This document shows positions 8,163 to 16,462 of a DNA stretch of 64,000 nt, one piece after another. The notes beneath the pieces were generated by a model. It searched no databases and was not told where the DNA came from. It worked only from the letters and a program-made list of their open reading frames with translations. This DNA is from an uncultured Oscillibacter sp. (lineage in GTDB: Bacteria; Bacillota; Clostridia; Oscillospirales; Oscillospiraceae). Numbering within the stretch: position 1 is the first letter of the stretch; every line of letters starts with the position of its first letter. The stretch is from positions 1-64,000 of the forward strand of contig CAJUMX010000003.1 of the NCBI GenBank assembly GCA_910587705.1. Reading direction: 5' to 3'. A program made the translations under genes and the position numbers.

Positions 8163-9188
8163 TCAGATCAGGTTTCCCGCGCCCAGCTTCATCGCCTTGG
8201 ACGCGCCGGTGAATAGCTTGGCAAAGCCGGAGATGGAGGTGATGGCCGCCCGCTCCAGCTGGCGGTCGATGAGCTTGTCGTACTCCACCATCACCTCGCC
8301 GCCGATGACCTGTTCCAGGGCATAGCGCTTGTCCAGGCCGATGAGGGTTCCGGCGGGCATGGCGTTCGTTCTCAGCAGCTTGGCCCCCAGGGGCGTGGCG
8401 AGGGTGCCGGTGCCCTGGAAGTTCAGCCCCGTCAGGGGGTTTTGGAACTCCTTGAGCCGCAGCAGCTCCAGCATGGTGTCGCCGCCCACCAGCAGCGTGT
8501 TCATGGCGAAGGGGTCAAACTTGTTCCAAAATTCCAGCAGCGCGTCATAGGTCAGAGCGCCGTTGTGGCTGACCACCTCCGCCGGGTTTTCGTTGCCGTC
8601 CCCCTCCAGCAAAACCTTGATGGCATCCTGGAGGTGCATCTTCCCGATGTAGGCCCCAATCTGGCGCAGGGTGACGGAGAACAAATCCAGCCGCTGGAAG
8701 CGGATGGCCTCATAGGAGGCCACCAGCATCCGCCCCCGCTTCTGGAGCTTCACCAGGTTCTCCTGGGTGTGGACGGAGGTCTCGGGAATGGCGGCCCCCT
8801 CCGCCACCTGGAGGAGCTTTTTCTCCTCCTCTGTGGGCACGGAGGCGATGGAGCGGTAGTCCATCCCGTCGAACTTCGTCACCGTGGCGGTGATGTCCGG
8901 CAGGATGCCCCCCTCCTCCAACCCCTGGCGCACCACCCGGGAGACGAACTCCGGGAACAGCACCGAGGACTCGGTGGTGTGGAAAAACTTCTCCACCGGG
9001 TCGCTGTCCGCCCCCTTGACGTGGATGCCGAAGCGCTTGAGCTGGCGCTGGAAGGCGTCCAGCCCCTCCAGGGGCGTGCCCCGATAGCCCTCGCTGGGGT
9101 CCAGCTCCTCCAGCGTCTTGGCGAAGCTGGTTCCGCTGCGGCCGTACATCCCCTTTTCCAGCCGCAGGTTTTCAAAATGGTAGCTCAT
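8163..9188 (-). CDS. Major capsid protein (XkdG-like, HK97 fold)
   Basis: A 341-residue capsid protein. It starts MSYHFENLRLEKGMYGRSG, with AAGGAGG well placed; upstream in-frame sequence is shadow of the protease gene. It has the order of an HK97-fold capsid: helical N-arm, an E-loop-like part, and the C-terminal RQLERAAITSISGFAKLFTGASKAM stretch (ends ...FAKLFTGASKAM). It follows an XkdF-like protease and precedes the adaptors, as in PBSX. It seems complete, so the element can probably still make a head. Confidence 0.88.
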   Translation of the reverse strand: MSYHFENLRLEKGMYGRSGTSFAKTLEELDPSEGYRGTPLEGLDAFQRQLKRFGIHVKGADSDPVEKFFHTTESSVLFPEFVSRVVRQGLEEGGILPDITATVTKFDGMDYRSIASVPTEEEKKLLQVAEGAAIPETSVHTQENLVKLQKRGRMLVASYEAIRFQRLDLFSVTLRQIGAYIGKMHLQDAIKVLLEGDGNENPAEVVSHNGALTYDALLEFWNKFDPFAMNTLLVGGDTMLELLRLKEFQNPLTGLNFQGTGTLATPLGAKLLRTNAMPAGTLIGLDKRYALEQVIGGEVMVEYDKLIDRQLERAAITSISGFAKLFTGASKAMKLGAGNLI

Positions 9189-9244
9189 CCTCTTTCTCCT
9201 CCTTACTGTATATCCGGCACGGAGCCCCCGGCCCCGAACCCGCC

Positions 9245-10105
9245 TCAAATTCGGAACGCCTCCGCGTCCTCCGCCTCCGCCGCGGCGTCCCGCCGCCGCA
9301 GCTGCACCGGGGCGGGAAACCGCCCCGCCGCCCGGGCCTCCAGGCTCTTGCGCAGCTCCAAAAGCTCCGGCTCCTCCAGGCGCTGGGCCGCCTTGGCAAA
9401 GACGCCGCCGTCCAAGCCGTCGTCCGCCAGCATGGCCAGGCGCACCACCTCCCGGCGCAGGGCCTGGAGGTACTTCCGCCCCAGCTCCGCCTCCTTGCGA
9501 AGGGTCCACTCCCCCTCCCGCTCCTGGCCGAAGCGCTTCAGCACCCCCGCCGCTCGCTGGGCGGGCACCGCCACGAAGGACCACTCATAGGCGTCCTTGA
9601 TGTCCCGCAGCTCCCAAAAGCACAGCTTCCCGTCGTAAACCTGCCCCGGCACGTGCTCACAGTCCTCCGCTCCGCAGACGGAGCACACCCGCCGCCCGGC
9701 GCTGCACCCCACGCTGACTTCTTTTTTGATGCCCCCCTCGATTTCGGCAATCAGGTCCTCGTTTTTCTCCGTCCGCAGAAGATAGGCCCAGCCCTTGAGC
9801 CAGCGGTACTCGTCCCCCGTCTGGGTCTTTTGGGCGCTCTCCCGCACCACCTGGGTTTTGTAAAGCCGGGCCGTCTGCCCCCTGGCGCTCCACTGGTGGT
9901 CAAAGATGCCGCTCTTGCCCACAAACAGCTCCCCCAGCTGCTCCAGGGCCTCGCCGTCAAAGCGCTCGAAGTCCCGGTCCACCTCGTTGTCGCAAAGCCG
10001 CAGGGCAAAGACATACACCTGCTCCGCCGTCAGCTCCGCCTTGGCCAGGGCGTTGATAAGGGCCAAATCCTCCCCCGTCACCGCCATGCCCCGTTGCTCC
10101 TCCAT
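9245..10105 (-). CDS. XkdF-like prohead protease/scaffold protein
   Basis: A 286-residue protein whose N-terminal ~190 residues look like the XkdF/prohead protease domain (GIFDHQWSARGQTARLYK, then ISVGCSAGRR-like EVSVGCSAGRRVCSVCG) and whose C-terminal ~90 residues are a charged helix suited to scaffolding. A C-x2-C...C-x-H-like cluster (CSVCGAEDCEHV) may bind zinc. I chose the ATG at 10105 because GGAGG lies seven bases upstream; the ATG at 10120 is an alternative. It would shape the procapsid and then cleave it. Catalytic residues were not assigned. Confidence 0.75.
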   Translation of the reverse strand: MEEQRGMAVTGEDLALINALAKAELTAEQVYVFALRLCDNEVDRDFERFDGEALEQLGELFVGKSGIFDHQWSARGQTARLYKTQVVRESAQKTQTGDEYRWLKGWAYLLRTEKNEDLIAEIEGGIKKEVSVGCSAGRRVCSVCGAEDCEHVPGQVYDGKLCFWELRDIKDAYEWSFVAVPAQRAAGVLKRFGQEREGEWTLRKEAELGRKYLQALRREVVRLAMLADDGLDGGVFAKAAQRLEEPELLELRKSLEARAAGRFPAPVQLRRRDAAAEAEDAEAFRI

Positions 10106-10123
10106 GTCCATTCCTCCCATCTC

Positions 10124-11278
10124 TCACGTCTCCGCCCGGTCGTTTTCCAGCCGCAGCTTCCGGGCCTGTTCCCGGTACAGCGCCGCCCGGGCCTCCTCCA
10201 CCGCGTCCTGGAGGTTGATGTCGTCCCACACCACCTGAAAGCCGCAGGCATAGCCCCGCATCCGAAGCCACAGGCGGCAGATGCGCTCCACCACCGGCGT
10301 CAGGGTCCGCCGCAGGGCGGTGACCTCGGTGGTGAGCATGTCCGCCTGCTGGGAGCTCATCCGCTCCGTGGAATTCCAGCTCAGCCCCAGCAAAAAGGGC
10401 GGGATACCCGTCTTGGCCACGACCTGTTCCAGAATCTGCCGCACGGGCACCTGGCTGTCCAGCACCGGCGCGTCCGCGCCGATGACCCGGATGCTCACAT
10501 CCCCCGCCGCCACGAAATCCCGGACGCTGCCGCCCCGGGTCTCCCGCATGGCCCGGGACCACTCCCCGGCCAGCAGCTTTCCCCGCTCGGCGGCCCCCTG
10601 GCCCCCGGGGCAGGTGACGGCAAAGCGGAGATTCCCGCACCGCTCCCAGTTCACCCCCACGGTGTAGTAAATCTTCATCAGGATGTCCGCCAAAAAGGGC
10701 AAAGACCGCAGCAGCGACACCCCGTAGGGGTTCTCCGTCTCCGGGTTCAGCGGCGTGAAGAGGATCAGATTCGGATAGGGCAGCGCCGCCATCCGCCCGT
10801 CCTCGCCGGGCCCCCAGAGGGAGAAGGTCAGGGCGTTCTCCCCCTCCCGGATTTCAATGTCCTCCACCCGCCCGCACAGCAGCGCGGCAATCTCCCGGTT
10901 TCCAACGGCAGGGACGATTTCCCCCACCGCCCGCCCGCAGGTCAAAAGGGAATCCAGGTAGCAGTCCAAAAAGGCGTTCAGCCCGAACTGCCCCCGCCCC
11001 GCGGGCACGGTCCGCAAAAACTCCCCCAGTTCCCGCTCCGCCCTCCGGTCCTCACAGCGAACCGTCAGCCCCCCCGTCATGCGGATCAGCTTGTAAATCG
11101 CCGCGTCCACCACCGGCACGGCCTCCCGAACCGCCCGGTAGAGCCGGGTCTCCCCGTTCCGCAGGGGCACGTACTCCCCCAGCGTCCCGAAGGGGTGCTT
11201 CTCCCAGCTGCGCAGCTGCGCCGCCGCCGGCTGTGCCTCCGCCCCGGAAACCGCCTCCCGCTTTTTCCGCCGTTTCAA
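10124..11278 (-). CDS. Phage portal protein (XkdE-like)
   Basis: A 384-residue portal protein, the dodecameric ring through which DNA enters the head. I place the start at a TTG (MKRRKKRE...) because AGAGGAG lies just upstream and the large terminase ends 14 bases earlier; the longer in-frame extension overlaps the terminase and is Gly/Arg-rich shadow. The core GIPPFLLGLSWNSTERMSS and the helix TALRRTLTPVVERICRLWL are typical of XkdE-type portals. It is somewhat shorter than PBSX XkdE. Confidence 0.88.
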   Translation of the reverse strand: MKRRKKREAVSGAEAQPAAAQLRSWEKHPFGTLGEYVPLRNGETRLYRAVREAVPVVDAAIYKLIRMTGGLTVRCEDRRAERELGEFLRTVPAGRGQFGLNAFLDCYLDSLLTCGRAVGEIVPAVGNREIAALLCGRVEDIEIREGENALTFSLWGPGEDGRMAALPYPNLILFTPLNPETENPYGVSLLRSLPFLADILMKIYYTVGVNWERCGNLRFAVTCPGGQGAAERGKLLAGEWSRAMRETRGGSVRDFVAAGDVSIRVIGADAPVLDSQVPVRQILEQVVAKTGIPPFLLGLSWNSTERMSSQQADMLTTEVTALRRTLTPVVERICRLWLRMRGYACGFQVVWDDINLQDAVEEARAALYREQARKLRLENDRAET

Positions 11279-11292
11279 AGCCCCATCTCCTC

Positions 11293-12549
11293 TCAAAAAA
11301 CATCCTCCCGCTCCACCGCCAGGGCTAAAAAGCCGTCCTCCTCCCGGTCCCCCGCCAAATCCATGGCGAAATACCGCAGATCGTCCATGGCGTGGTCGTC
11401 CTTTTTCCGGGGAACGTCCCGCTCTCCCCGCTGTTCCCAGCAGTATTGGGCAATCTCCCGCAAACAGTCCCCGCAGCCCCGGCAGATCGCCACCCGCCCC
11501 TGCCGGAGCAGGTCCGCCGTCACCCGGATGCCGTCGGATACGTCGTTGTCCGCCTTCACCACCTGGAAGCCACGCCGCCGCAGGGTTTCGATGAAGCTGG
11601 CCGCCGACGGGTCCACAATGACCCGCTGAATCTCCCGTCCCCCCGCCAGCCGTTCCAAATCCTCCGCGTACTCCGCGTCGGTCCTCTGCCGCCCAACTTT
11701 TCTGGAGTCGTAGTAAAATTCCCGGACCCGGTACCAAACCCCCTCCCAAAGCCCCCACAGCCCGAAGGAGGCCGGGTTCACCGTCCCGTAGTCCGCCGAA
11801 ATCCGCCAGGCGGAAAACTCGCCCTCCGGCGCGTCCGCCGCGTCCCGTTCCGGGTCGAAGAAGTCGTACACCCGCCCCTCCGCCGCCGTCCACTCCCCCA
11901 GCACGAACCGCCGGTAAAAGGCCCCGGAGTAGTTCCGCCTATACCGCTCTCGAATTCGCTCCGGCAGGGCGGGGTTATCCTCCATGGTGAAGTGGAGCCG
12001 CAGGGCCCGCCGCTCCGCCGCCTTCAAAATCCACTCCTGGTAAAACCAGTGCTGGGGCCCCTCCGGGTTGCAGTTGAACCACAGCCGGCTTCCCGCCACG
12101 CTGCACCGGGCCACCGCCTGCTCCACGAAGGACCGGGGCATCAGCGCCGCCTCGTCCAGCAGCACCCCCGCCAGGGTGCTTCCCTGAATCAGCGCCGCGC
12201 TGGACTCGTCCCGCCCGCCAAAGAGCAAAAAGCGGTTCTCATGCCCCCGGAACCGCACGGCCAGCAGATTTTCCCCCCGCCGCTCCCGGACCTCCATGCC
12301 CAGCCGCCGTAAGGTCGGGGCCAGCTCCGAAAGAAGGTTCCGCCGCACCGAGGCGATGGTTTTCCCGCACACGCCGAACTGTTTCCCATCAAACCCCGCC
12401 TGGGCCCAGAGAAAGAAGCTCAACCCCATGGCAAAGGTTTTCCCGCTCCGCACCGCCCCGTCGCAGATGACGGCCTCCCACCTTGGGTCCTGCCACCAGG
12501 TGAGAACCCGCAGCTGCTTGGCGGAAAATGTCAGCCCCTTACCCGCCAT
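11293..12549 (-). CDS. Terminase large subunit, PBSX family (XtmB-like)
   Basis: A 418-residue packaging motor. Walker A is GAVRSGKT (residues 31-38), Walker B is LLDEA with D132/E133, and the C-terminal nuclease part contains ISADYGTVNPASF and VIVDPSAASF, with acidic residues expected to bind metal. It pumps DNA into the procapsid and cuts it. In PBSX this enzyme packages random host fragments; whether that holds here cannot be told from sequence. It overlaps the end of the small subunit gene by 11 bases. Confidence 0.93.
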   Translation of the reverse strand: MAGKGLTFSAKQLRVLTWWQDPRWEAVICDGAVRSGKTFAMGLSFFLWAQAGFDGKQFGVCGKTIASVRRNLLSELAPTLRRLGMEVRERRGENLLAVRFRGHENRFLLFGGRDESSAALIQGSTLAGVLLDEAALMPRSFVEQAVARCSVAGSRLWFNCNPEGPQHWFYQEWILKAAERRALRLHFTMEDNPALPERIRERYRRNYSGAFYRRFVLGEWTAAEGRVYDFFDPERDAADAPEGEFSAWRISADYGTVNPASFGLWGLWEGVWYRVREFYYDSRKVGRQRTDAEYAEDLERLAGGREIQRVIVDPSAASFIETLRRRGFQVVKADNDVSDGIRVTADLLRQGRVAICRGCGDCLREIAQYCWEQRGERDVPRKKDDHAMDDLRYFAMDLAGDREEDGFLALAVEREDVF

Positions 12550-13000
12550 AGCCCTCCTCCAGCTGCCCGGCGGCGTCCTCCAGGGCTCGGTAGAGCTCCT
12601 CGGCCCCGCTGCTTCCGCTCTCCCCCAAAAGGCCGCACAGGGTCTCCAGCGCCCGCACCCGGTCCACCAGCTTCACCTCCACGCCCCCCTTGTCCGTCAC
12701 CTTCAATTCCGCCACGGCAGAGAGGTCCAGCTCCCCCGGGTCCACCTCCCTGGGGTTCAGGGCCAGCCGCACCGCGTCGTTGGCCCGGCCAAAGGCCAGC
12801 TGGGCCAGCCGCCGCAAAACGTCCTCCCGCCGCAGCTCCCCCGCCACGGCCCCCCGCATCCGCTCCAGCCGCCGCCGGACGCTTTTCAAGGCCAGCGTGG
12901 CAAAGCCGTCCTCCCGCCCCGCCGCCTCCGCCGCCTGCTCCGGGTCCATGGTCCGCAAATACACGGCGCAGAACCGCCGAGGCCAATTTCTCTCGTTCAT
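12539..13000 (-). CDS. Terminase small subunit (XtmA-like)
   Basis: A 153-residue protein starting MNERNWPRRFCAVYLRTMD, with GAGGGGG upstream. The N-terminal ~60 residues form a helix-turn-helix (DPEQAAEAAGREDGFATLAL...KSVRRRLERM), as in small terminases that bind DNA and load the large subunit. The C-terminal part is an oligomerisation helix with a short acidic tail. It is the first gene of the operon; upstream lies only 146 bp before addB. No early phage gene or repressor precedes it. Confidence 0.82.
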   Translation of the reverse strand: MNERNWPRRFCAVYLRTMDPEQAAEAAGREDGFATLALKSVRRRLERMRGAVAGELRREDVLRRLAQLAFGRANDAVRLALNPREVDPGELDLSAVAELKVTDKGGVEVKLVDRVRALETLCGLLGESGSSGAEELYRALEDAAGQLEEGYGG

Positions 13001-13146
13001 CCCACATTCCCCCTCGTATCCCCCCGGCCTTTTTCCGAATCGTTGCACGCTTCCGTACACGGAGGAAAAAAATTTCCCCCCTCCGCCGGAAAACATGCTA
13101 TACTGATTTCATTCGACGAAATTCCCCACAGCAAGGAGGCCCATCT
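13001..13146. promoter_or_regulatory. Divergent intergenic region between the particle operon and addB
   Basis: A good extended -10 for addB is seen at 13096-13104 (TGCTATACT). I find no clear -35 for it and no clear sigma-A promoter for the particle operon. A short palindrome, TCCGTACACGGA (13052-13063), lies between and might be an operator. No LexA box of the CGAAC-N4-GTTCG type is seen. Confidence 0.5.
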
Positions 13147-16100
13147 ATGCTGACCCTCTTAACCGGCCGGGCCAAGACCGGCAAATCCACGGCGGTGCTG
13201 CGCCGCATCGCCGCCCATCCCGGCGGCCGGAACCAGATTCTCCTGGTGCCGGAGCACGCCTCCCACCAGGCGGAGGTGGACCTGTGCCGCACCTGCGGCG
13301 ATTCCGCCAGCCGCTTTGCCGAGGTGTTGAGCTTCCGCCGCCTCTCGGACCGGGTCCTCTCCATCACCGGCGGGGTGGCCCAGGTGACCCTGGACGCCGG
13401 GGGTAAGCTCCTCACCCTGGAAAAGGCCCTCCTGGAGGTCCTGCCGGAGCTGACGGTTTACCGCCACCCCTCCCGGAAGTCCGCCTTCCTCCGCCAGCTT
13501 TTGGACCTCTTCGACGAGCTCCGGTGCTACGAGGTTTCCCCGGAAACCCTCTACGAGCAGTCCCAGGCCATCGCCGGGGCCACCCATGATAAGCTCCGGG
13601 ACCTCAGCCTTCTCTACGCCGCCTACGAGGCCCGCCTCCTCCGCCCGGGCCTGGACGCCCGGGACTATATGACCAAGCTCCGGGACAGCCTGGAGGAATC
13701 CGGCTACGCCCTGGATAAGGATATCTACATCGACGGCTTCACCTACTTCACCGCCCAGGAGCGCCGCTGCCTCTCCATCCTCCTCCGCCAGGCCCACTCC
13801 CTCACCGTCACCCTCCTGGGGGAGCCGAACAGCAAAGAGGAGATGTTCGAGGCGTCCCTCCGCACCCTGGACCGCCTCCGCCGCCTGGCGGAGCGGGAGG
13901 GAACGCCGGTCCAAATCGAGAACCTCACCAGCCAGGACCCCTCCCCCCTGGGCCACCTGGAGCGCCATTTCTTCGGCGAATCCCTGCCCTACCAGGGGGC
14001 TTCCGCCCCAATCCATCTCCTCCAGGCGGACACGGTGTTTTCCGAGGTGGAGCAGACCGCCGCCGCCATCCGCCGCCTCCTGGCGGAGGGGAGGTGCCGC
14101 TGCCGGGACGTCACAGTGGCCGCCCGGAACATCGAGGTCTACGAATCCGTCATCGAGACGGTGTTCGAGCGCTACCAGCTTCCCGCCTACTTAAGCCGCC
14201 GCAGCGACATCCTGGAAAAACCGGCCCTCAGCCTTCTCACCGGGGTCCTGGCCTCCGTCGGCGGGGGCTATGAGTACGACGACATGTTCCGCTGGCTGAA
14301 AACCGGCCTTGCGGGCCTGACCCCGGAGGAGTGCGACCAGCTGGAGAACTACGTCCTCAAGTGGGAGGTCCACGGCGGCATGTGGCTGCGGGACATAGAC
14401 TGGGCGGAAAACCCGGACGGCTACGGAGCCCCCTGGACCGCCGCCCGGGAGGAACGGCTCTCCCAGGTCAACGCCCTGCGCCGCCGGGTGCAGGCCCCCC
14501 TCTCCCGCCTGGCGGAAGGGCTGAAAACCGGCGAGACCTCCGAAGCCAAGGTGGAGGCCCTCTACGCCTTTATGGAGGAGCTCCACCTCCAGGACGCCCT
14601 GGAAACCCAGATGAAGGCCCAGGCCCAGGCGGGCCGCCTCCAGGAGGCGGAGGAGACCGCCCAGCTGTGGGACATCCTCTGCGGCGTGCTGGACCAGTTC
14701 GTGGAAATCCTGGGAGAGGAGCCCATGGAGCTGGAGGAGTTCACCCGCCTGTTCCGCCAGGTGCTGACGGAGTACAGCGTGGGCACCATTCCCGTCTCGT
14801 TGGACCAGGTCCAGGTCTCCGGCGTGGCCCGGAACGACCGCCACACCGCCAAATACCTCTTCCTCCTGGGGGCCAACGACCACGTGCTTCCCACCCCCGG
14901 CCAGGGGGGCGGCATTTTAAACGAGGACGACCGGGACGAGCTGGCCCAGCGGGGCATCGAGCTGGCCCCCACCGGCATGGACCAGATGAGCATTGAGCTC
15001 CAAAACCTCTACGCCGCCCTGGCCCAGCCCACCCAGGGGCTGACGGTCAGCTGGCCGGTGACGGATGTCTCCGGGGCGGAGCTCCGCCCCGCCTTCGTGG
15101 TGGACCGGCTGCTGGCCCTGTTTCCCGCCCTGCGCATCGAGCGGGAGCCCGCCGCCCGGCCCTACCGGCTGACGGCCCCCCTCCCGGCCCTGGAGTGCGC
15201 CGTCCCCGGCGGGGCCCTCTGGCGGCGGCTGGAGGAGGAGCCCGCCTTCCGCCCCCGGCTGGAGGCCATGGCCCGGGCGGCGTTCCAGACCCGGGGCTCC
15301 CTCTCCCCCCGGGCCGTCCGGGCCCTCTACGGGGAGAGCGTGCGCATGACCGCCTCCCGCCTAGAGCGCATCCGCACCTGCCACTTCTCCTACTTCATGG
15401 AATACGGCCTCAAGGCCCGGCCCCGTTCCCCCGCCGCCTTTGACGCGCCCCAGATCGGCGATTTTCTCCACTTCCTCCTGGAGCGGGTCACCCGGGACGT
15501 GCAGACCCTGGGGGGATTCGCCCAGGTGGAGGAGGAGACCCTTCACGCCCTGGTCCTGCGCTACATCGACGAATATGTCCAAAAGGAGCTTCGAAACTTC
15601 CAGAACCGAAACGCCCGCTTCCGCCACCTCTTCGGCCGCCTGCGGAACATGGCCTGGGCGGTGGTGGAACAGGCGGCGGCGGAGCTCCGCTGCTCCGACT
15701 TTGTGCCCCTGGCCTTCGAGCTCTCCTTTGGCGACGGGCCGGAGGCGGACCTCCCCGCCGTGGTGATCTCCGAGCCCGACGGCGAGCTCCGGGTGCGGGG
15801 CAAGGTGGACCGGGTAGACGGCTGGCTCCAGGACGGGAAGCTCTACCTCCGGGTGGTGGACTACAAGTCCGGCAAAAAGTCCTTTGACCTCTCGGCGGTC
15901 CGCATGGGCCTGGACATCCAGATGCTCCTCTACCTCTTCACCCTGCAAAAGACCGGCGGAGCCCGCCTTGGCGGAGAGATCGAGCCCGCCGGGGTCCTCT
16001 ACCTCCCCGCCCGGGACGACCTTCTCTCCGTCCAGCGCAACATCTCCCCGGAAGCGCTCCAGGCGGAGCGGGAAAAGCAGCTGCGCCGCTCCGGCCTCCT

Positions 16101-16461
16101 CCTGGCGGAGCCCCGGGTCCTCCAGGCCATGGAGCACGAGGCCCTCACCCAACCCCGGTACCTCCCCCTCCGGGTGAACAAAAGCGGAAACCTCTCCGGG
16201 AGCCTGGCCTCCGCCGCCCAGCTGGGGCAGCTGGGCCGGTACGTGGAGACCCTTCTCCACGACATCGCCCGGGAGGTCCGGGGGGGCAACATCGACGCGG
16301 ACCCCTGCTGCCACACGGAGGAGGACAGCCCCTGCCGCTACTGCGAGTGGGCCCCCGCCTGCCACTTCCAGGACGGCCGGGACCGGGACCATTTTCACTA
16401 CATTCTCCCGGTGAAGCCAGAGGACTTCTGGCAAGAGCTCAACGGAAAGGAGGCGGACTGA
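13147..16461 (+). CDS. addB: ATP-dependent helicase/nuclease subunit AddB
   Basis: A 1104-residue AddB, partner of AddA in the helicase-nuclease that processes double-strand breaks for RecA in Firmicutes. It has the P-loop GRAKTGKST near residue 8, a RecB-type nuclease domain with GKVDRVDGW and VVDYKSGKK, and the four cysteines of the iron-sulfur cluster at C745, C1063, C1066 and C1072; the last three keep the C-x2-C-x5-C spacing known from Bacillus AddB. The start is an ATG behind AAGGAGG. It is followed by addA with one base between, so both are co-translated. Divergent from the phage-like operon. Confidence 0.95.
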   Translation: MLTLLTGRAKTGKSTAVLRRIAAHPGGRNQILLVPEHASHQAEVDLCRTCGDSASRFAEVLSFRRLSDRVLSITGGVAQVTLDAGGKLLTLEKALLEVLPELTVYRHPSRKSAFLRQLLDLFDELRCYEVSPETLYEQSQAIAGATHDKLRDLSLLYAAYEARLLRPGLDARDYMTKLRDSLEESGYALDKDIYIDGFTYFTAQERRCLSILLRQAHSLTVTLLGEPNSKEEMFEASLRTLDRLRRLAEREGTPVQIENLTSQDPSPLGHLERHFFGESLPYQGASAPIHLLQADTVFSEVEQTAAAIRRLLAEGRCRCRDVTVAARNIEVYESVIETVFERYQLPAYLSRRSDILEKPALSLLTGVLASVGGGYEYDDMFRWLKTGLAGLTPEECDQLENYVLKWEVHGGMWLRDIDWAENPDGYGAPWTAAREERLSQVNALRRRVQAPLSRLAEGLKTGETSEAKVEALYAFMEELHLQDALETQMKAQAQAGRLQEAEETAQLWDILCGVLDQFVEILGEEPMELEEFTRLFRQVLTEYSVGTIPVSLDQVQVSGVARNDRHTAKYLFLLGANDHVLPTPGQGGGILNEDDRDELAQRGIELAPTGMDQMSIELQNLYAALAQPTQGLTVSWPVTDVSGAELRPAFVVDRLLALFPALRIEREPAARPYRLTAPLPALECAVPGGALWRRLEEEPAFRPRLEAMARAAFQTRGSLSPRAVRALYGESVRMTASRLERIRTCHFSYFMEYGLKARPRSPAAFDAPQIGDFLHFLLERVTRDVQTLGGFAQVEEETLHALVLRYIDEYVQKELRNFQNRNARFRHLFGRLRNMAWAVVEQAAAELRCSDFVPLAFELSFGDGPEADLPAVVISEPDGELRVRGKVDRVDGWLQDGKLYLRVVDYKSGKKSFDLSAVRMGLDIQMLLYLFTLQKTGGARLGGEIEPAGVLYLPARDDLLSVQRNISPEALQAEREKQLRRSGLLLAEPRVLQAMEHEALTQPRYLPLRVNKSGNLSGSLASAAQLGQLGRYVETLLHDIAREVRGGNIDADPCCHTEEDSPCRYCEWAPACHFQDGRDRDHFHYILPVKPEDFWQELNGKEAD

Positions 16462-16462
16462 C

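Noticed and set aside
9189..9584. N-terminal extension of the capsid gene upstream of 9188
   Set aside because: It overlaps the protease gene, is Gly/Pro/Arg-rich shadow sequence, and a perfect ribosome site lies before the ATG at 9188.
11279..11893. N-terminal extension of the portal gene upstream of the TTG at 11278
   Set aside because: It overlaps the large terminase gene in another frame and reads as Gly/Arg-rich shadow; AGAGGAG lies just before the TTG.
359..13000. Tailocin or diffocin-like tail-only particle
   Set aside because: Both terminase subunits, portal, protease and capsid genes are present and open, so a headed particle is more likely.
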